NCBI RefSeq assembly: GCF_900143255.1
Contig: NZ_FRDI01000002.1
Coordinates: 172,851 to 236,850, forward strand
From: Desulfovibrio litoralis DSM 11393
GTDB lineage: Bacteria; Desulfobacterota; Desulfovibrionia; Desulfovibrionales; Desulfovibrionaceae
DNA: 64,000 nt
Direction of reading: 5' to 3'
Shown here in pieces: positions 61,162 through 64,000 of the stretch (its first letter is position 1; the number at the start of each line of letters is the position of its first letter). The position numbers and the translations under genes were made by a program. The notes below the pieces were generated by a model, which searched no databases, had not been told where the DNA came from, and was given only the letters and a program-made list of their open reading frames with translations.

Positions 61162-62637
61162 ATGTCAATAAAATCTAAAGTAATTTCAATTGTTATGATA
61201 CTTGGTGTAATTGGTTTTGGTTATTGGTTTTGGTTAGGCGGTCAAGAGCTAAAAACTGATAATGCGGTGGTTGAAGGCGATATTATCCCAATTTACGCAG
61301 GTATTTCGGGCTATATAAATAAAGCTGAGTTGAATAATAATGATGAGGTCAAAGCGGGTGATTTATTAGTCAGCTTTGATACAACGGAATATATTATGGC
61401 GTTAACCGACGAAAACGCAAAACTTGCCAAGATGAAACAACTTTCTCCAAATCTTGGTATGAGCGATGCTCCAACAAGAAACAGCTCATTACAGCAACTG
61501 CAACATAACGAAGAAGTTTTGAAACAAGAACTGAGCCATTATTCCACGCTTCATGCACAGGCGATGATAGAACTAAGCCGAGTGAAAAACCTTGTTGCCC
61601 AAGGTTCTATGTCTGCTGAACAGTTGGAAATTGCACGTAATGCCGAAAACGTAATCAAGTCTAATTTAGAACTTGTTAAATTTAAAATGGAAACGGCGAG
61701 TCGGGCAAGGGCGGCAAAAGATCAGGAAATTCAACAAACTTTGTCTGACCTTGATTCCGCTTATGTGCGTTTTACTAATCAAGACTACGAAGCTCAAGTT
61801 GCAAGAGTGAGAAAGGCTGAAGAAGAGTTACAACGTTGCTATATTAAAGCTCCGATTAGTGGATATATTATTAATAAAAATGTAAAAGTCGGCAAAATGG
61901 CAGAAAAAGGACAAGAATTGTTACAGATTATCCCAAAAAACCCTAAGGGGCTTTGGATTAATTCGACTTTTTCTCGTACAGATGCAGAAAAAATAAAATT
62001 AAATCAGTATGTTGAGTTTAGTGTTTCCGCTTATCCAAATACGGTTTTTTCTGCCTACGTTGCAAGCATAGAAGAAAAAGAGATGCCGATTGTAGAAAAT
62101 ACGGGTGATGTTGCGAAAAAATTGGATAGTCAAGTCAGTGTAAAATTTAATCTTTTAAATCAAGAACAAATGATGCAACAGCCATTACAAATTGGAATGC
62201 AGGCAAATCCAACTATTTTTTTAAATAAATTTGTTTCGCTTGAACAACAACGTCCGGGTTTATTTAATCAAAACTCTGAAAATAGAGATAACAAACCCAA
62301 AGAAGAAAATAAGCTGCCACAACAAACCACGCAAGAGCTTCAAAATGTTTCCGAAACGAAAAGTCCACCCCAAACTTTGCCTCAAAAAGTAGAACTTCCG
62401 CCTATGCAACCTGTTGCTCCCTCGGGTGAACAAGCTGCAACTGGATCAAGTCCTGGTCAAATTTTTCAAGATCAGGGCTATAATTCTTTATATGAAAAAA
62501 CTGCTCCTCAACAAAATGTGGAAAAGCCTTTAAACGAAAACAAGAGTAATGATAAAGCCGAAGCTGTCAGTATAAGCCCGAATATGATTAACAATGGTGT
62601 AATCAAAAGTGCAAACCCTGTTCAAGATCCAAGATAA
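61162..62637 (+). CDS. HlyD/EmrA-type membrane fusion protein with Pro/Gln-rich tail
   Basis: Periplasmic adaptor anchored by one N-terminal helix (about 8-26). It shows the barrel-sandwich halves DNAVVEGDIIPIYAGISGYI (about 33-52) and RCYIKAPISGYIINKNVKVG (about 228-247), between them a long coiled-coil hairpin, and then a beta-barrel segment (LWINSTFSRTDAEKI). From about residue 350 the protein continues with roughly 140 residues of low-complexity Pro/Gln/Asn-rich sequence, unusual for this family. No matching ABC, MFS or RND transporter gene is adjacent in the window. GGAG precedes the ATG. Its last 18 codons are copied twice more in the downstream 301-bp array. Confidence 0.82.
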   Translation: MSIKSKVISIVMILGVIGFGYWFWLGGQELKTDNAVVEGDIIPIYAGISGYINKAELNNNDEVKAGDLLVSFDTTEYIMALTDENAKLAKMKQLSPNLGMSDAPTRNSSLQQLQHNEEVLKQELSHYSTLHAQAMIELSRVKNLVAQGSMSAEQLEIARNAENVIKSNLELVKFKMETASRARAAKDQEIQQTLSDLDSAYVRFTNQDYEAQVARVRKAEEELQRCYIKAPISGYIINKNVKVGKMAEKGQELLQIIPKNPKGLWINSTFSRTDAEKIKLNQYVEFSVSAYPNTVFSAYVASIEEKEMPIVENTGDVAKKLDSQVSVKFNLLNQEQMMQQPLQIGMQANPTIFLNKFVSLEQQRPGLFNQNSENRDNKPKEENKLPQQTTQELQNVSETKSPPQTLPQKVELPPMQPVAPSGEQAATGSSPGQIFQDQGYNSLYEKTAPQQNVEKPLNENKSNDKAEAVSISPNMINNGVIKSANPVQDPR

Positions 62638-62682
62638 AAATACCAAGATAAAAAGACTAAAATGGAACAGTTTTAACTCGAC

Positions 62683-62881
62683 TTAATAGCCCAGAACAGT
62701 AGACATTTTGTCAGGTTGATGGAAGAAGAATTCAACTCTGCGGTTTTTTGCCGGACTGTCTTCGCCTTTGGCAATTGGCCTTGAAGCCCCATAAGTAACG
62801 CTACTTATTGCTGCGTGGTTACTGCGGGGTTTACGCCTTTGTCGATTAAGTAGTTAGCGTACGGCAACAGTGGAACGTGCA
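62683..62881 (-). pseudogene. Decayed motB 3' fragment, copy 1
   Basis: Reads like the last 60 or so codons of motB (ARSTVAVR ... FHQPDKMSTVLGY) but has a 4-base insertion after the VAVR codons and an 11-base insertion in the NPA region, giving frameshifts and stops. Several other differences from the intact gene are synonymous. Confidence 0.88.
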
Positions 62882-62983
62882 AATATGATTAACAATGGTG
62901 TAATCAAAAGTGCAAATCCTGTTCAAGATCCAAGATAAAAATACCAAGATAAAAAGACTAAAATGGAACAGTTTTAACTCGAC

Positions 62984-63182
62984 TTAATAGCCCAGAACAG
63001 TAGACATTTTGTCAGGTTGATGGAAGAAGAATTCAACTCTGCGGTTTTTTGCCGGACTGTCTTCGCCTTTGGCAATTGGCCTTGAAGCCCCATAAGTAAC
63101 GCTACTTATTGCTGCGTGGTTACTGCGGGGTTTACGCCTTTGTCGATTAAGTAGTTAGCGTACGGCAACAGTGGAACGTGCA
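62984..63182 (-). pseudogene. Decayed motB 3' fragment, copy 2
   Basis: Identical by eye to the first fragment 301 bases upstream, including both insertions, so the fragment was already broken when this unit was duplicated. Confidence 0.88.
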
Positions 63183-63284
63183 AATATGATTAACAATGGT
63201 GTAATCAAAAGTGCAAATCCTGTTCAAGATCCAAGATAAAAATACCAAGATAAAAAGACTAAAATGGAACAGTTTTAACTCGAC

Positions 63285-64000
63285 TTAATAGCCCAGAACA
63301 GTAGACATTTTATCAGGTTGATGGAAGAAAAATTCAACTCTGCGGTTTTTTGCCGGACTGTCTTCCCCTTGAGCAATTGGTCTTGAGGCCCCATAAGCAA
63401 CGCTACGTATTGCTGCGGGGTTTACGCCCTTGTCGATTAAGTAGCGTACGGCAACAGTGGAACGTGCAGAGGAAAGTTCCCAGTTTGAGGGGAAATATTG
63501 TCCGCCTGTTTCGCTGCTGTCGGCGTGTCCTCTAATTACTACAAAGATTTTGCGAGTTTTCATGATATTCGATACTTCGTTTAAAACTTTTACTCCTGCG
63601 GGTGTAAATAAAACGGAGTTTGGTTCAAACAAAACATCGCCTGATACTCTTAATAATACGCCGACTTCGCTATTGGTTATTCCGTTTTCAGCAATAGCTC
63701 TTGTATCTTGGTTAAGATTAAGCGAGCGTTGTAATTCGTAAGAAATAGCTTGGAAAGCCTTATTGTCTTCGCCTTTTGTTCCACCTGTTGTTAAAGATGG
63801 GGCGGGGGTTGCGGCTGAACCTTGAACGGGCGTTGTTGAACCATCGGCAATATTATAGTCGGCTTGGAACATTGGCGCGAGTTCTTTTTTAGTCTCAGGC
63901 GGAGTCATGTTGAGAATCCACATAAGTAAAAAAAACGCCATCATTGCAGTAACAAAGTCTGCGTAAGCTACCTTCCAAGAACCGCCACTCATATCAATAA
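63285..64000 (-). CDS. motB: Flagellar motor stator protein MotB (5' end outside window)
   Basis: Anchors the MotA/MotB stator to peptidoglycan and carries the proton-channel Asp. Seen are GGSWKVAYADFVTAMMAFFLLMWIL (plug and TM helix, the channel Asp in YADFVTAMM), a linker rich in Ala/Pro/Thr, and a C-terminal OmpA-like domain with VIRGHADSS, NWELSSARS and the terminal NRRVEFFF. An in-frame ATG occurs at 63992, but family members usually have about 10-20 further residues before the SGGSWKVAYADF segment, and the frame stays open to the window edge (LLID before the Met), so the true start is probably beyond 64000. motA is not visible. Confidence 0.9.
   Translation of the reverse strand, partial: IDMSGGSWKVAYADFVTAMMAFFLLMWILNMTPPETKKELAPMFQADYNIADGSTTPVQGSAATPAPSLTTGGTKGEDNKAFQAISYELQRSLNLNQDTRAIAENGITNSEVGVLLRVSGDVLFEPNSVLFTPAGVKVLNEVSNIMKTRKIFVVIRGHADSSETGGQYFPSNWELSSARSTVAVRYLIDKGVNPAAIRSVAYGASRPIAQGEDSPAKNRRVEFFFHQPDKMSTVLGY

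Larger units (their letters stand above)
62581..63284 (+). repeat. 301-bp tandem array between the fusion-protein gene and motB
   Basis: Units begin at 62581, 62882 and 63183 (period 301 bases). Each contains the last 18 codons of the fusion-protein gene, a short spacer and, on the minus strand, about 200 bases of motB 3' end. Units 1 and 2 differ by one base (GCAAACCC against GCAAATCC). The third unit runs into the intact motB. It accounts for the 647-base gap after the fusion-protein gene. Confidence 0.95.

Noticed and set aside
61162-62637. The fusion protein as the exporter adaptor for the giant adhesin
   Set aside because: It is 12 kb away, lacks an adjacent ABC transporter and looks EmrA-like; the link was kept only as a question.
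63990-63992. ATG at 63992 as the true motB start
   Set aside because: MotB proteins normally have more residues before the GGSWKVAYADF segment and the frame is open to the window end, so the gene is treated as partial.

Overview
The window looks like a chromosomal segment of an AT-rich, anaerobic, motile, didermic bacterium. The best guess is a low-GC member of the Desulfovibrionaceae/Desulfovibrionales. Supporting signs are an anaerobic cobalt chelatase (cbiK), a two-gene SUF system (sufC-sufB), a large FAD/Fe-S/CCG oxidoreductase, an HcpR/FNR-like operator, a LapA-type giant adhesin, HD-GYP and chemotaxis proteins, and motB. The assignment rests on gene content and remembered family features; no search was run.

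Layout. (1) 1-6.2 kb: a broken tsaE fragment, intact tsaE, lysC, ettA (opposite strand), rpoZ, dnaJ. (2) 6.5-14 kb: a 1267-residue FAD/Fe-S dehydrogenase, lysine exporter lysO, an XRE-cupin regulator and an acyl-CoA synthetase. (3) 14.3-24.9 kb: rpsA and a PHP phosphoesterase (minus strand), a family 2 glycosyltransferase, mfd, hflX (apparently starting at ATT) overlapping cbiK. (4) 25-29.6 kb: azlC-azlD followed without a gap by a CntK/DapF-like racemase, then cheX and a chemoreceptor. (5) 29.8-37.4 kb: dnaA, a 700-bp AT-rich gap with candidate DnaA boxes, sufCB behind a Fur-like box, thyX, engB, murJ. (6) 37.5-49.1 kb: one 3881-residue RTX/T1SS adhesin, which fills almost a fifth of the window. 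(7) 49.3-55.4 kb: malQ, sppA, ppaC and an operon of a YeiH-family permease with two small proteins. (8) 55.7-64 kb: an HD-GYP sensor, a duplicated DUF3828 protein, an SRPBCC protein, tRNA-Pro(GGG), a BON lipoprotein, an orphan HlyD/EmrA-type fusion protein and the 3' part of motB.

Two features stand out beyond ordinary genes. A family of MITE-like intergenic elements is present in at least eight places (five full or near-full, one truncated, two solitary ends). They have related inverted ends (GAGACTATTGCACAA / AAGACCATTGCAAAA), several internal hairpins, and convincing target duplications at two copies. The second is a 301-bp tandem array between the fusion-protein gene and motB. It carries decayed motB 3' ends whose differences from the intact motB are mostly synonymous although the adjoining spacer is unchanged, which points to a recombinational mosaic.

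How genes may work together: c-di-GMP turnover (HD-GYP protein) could control retention of the giant adhesin through a LapD/LapG-type switch encoded elsewhere. AzlCD plus the racemase may make and export an amino-acid derivative. The YeiH permease with its two small partners may be a redox-controlled sulfur oxyanion or related anion exporter. These links are inference.
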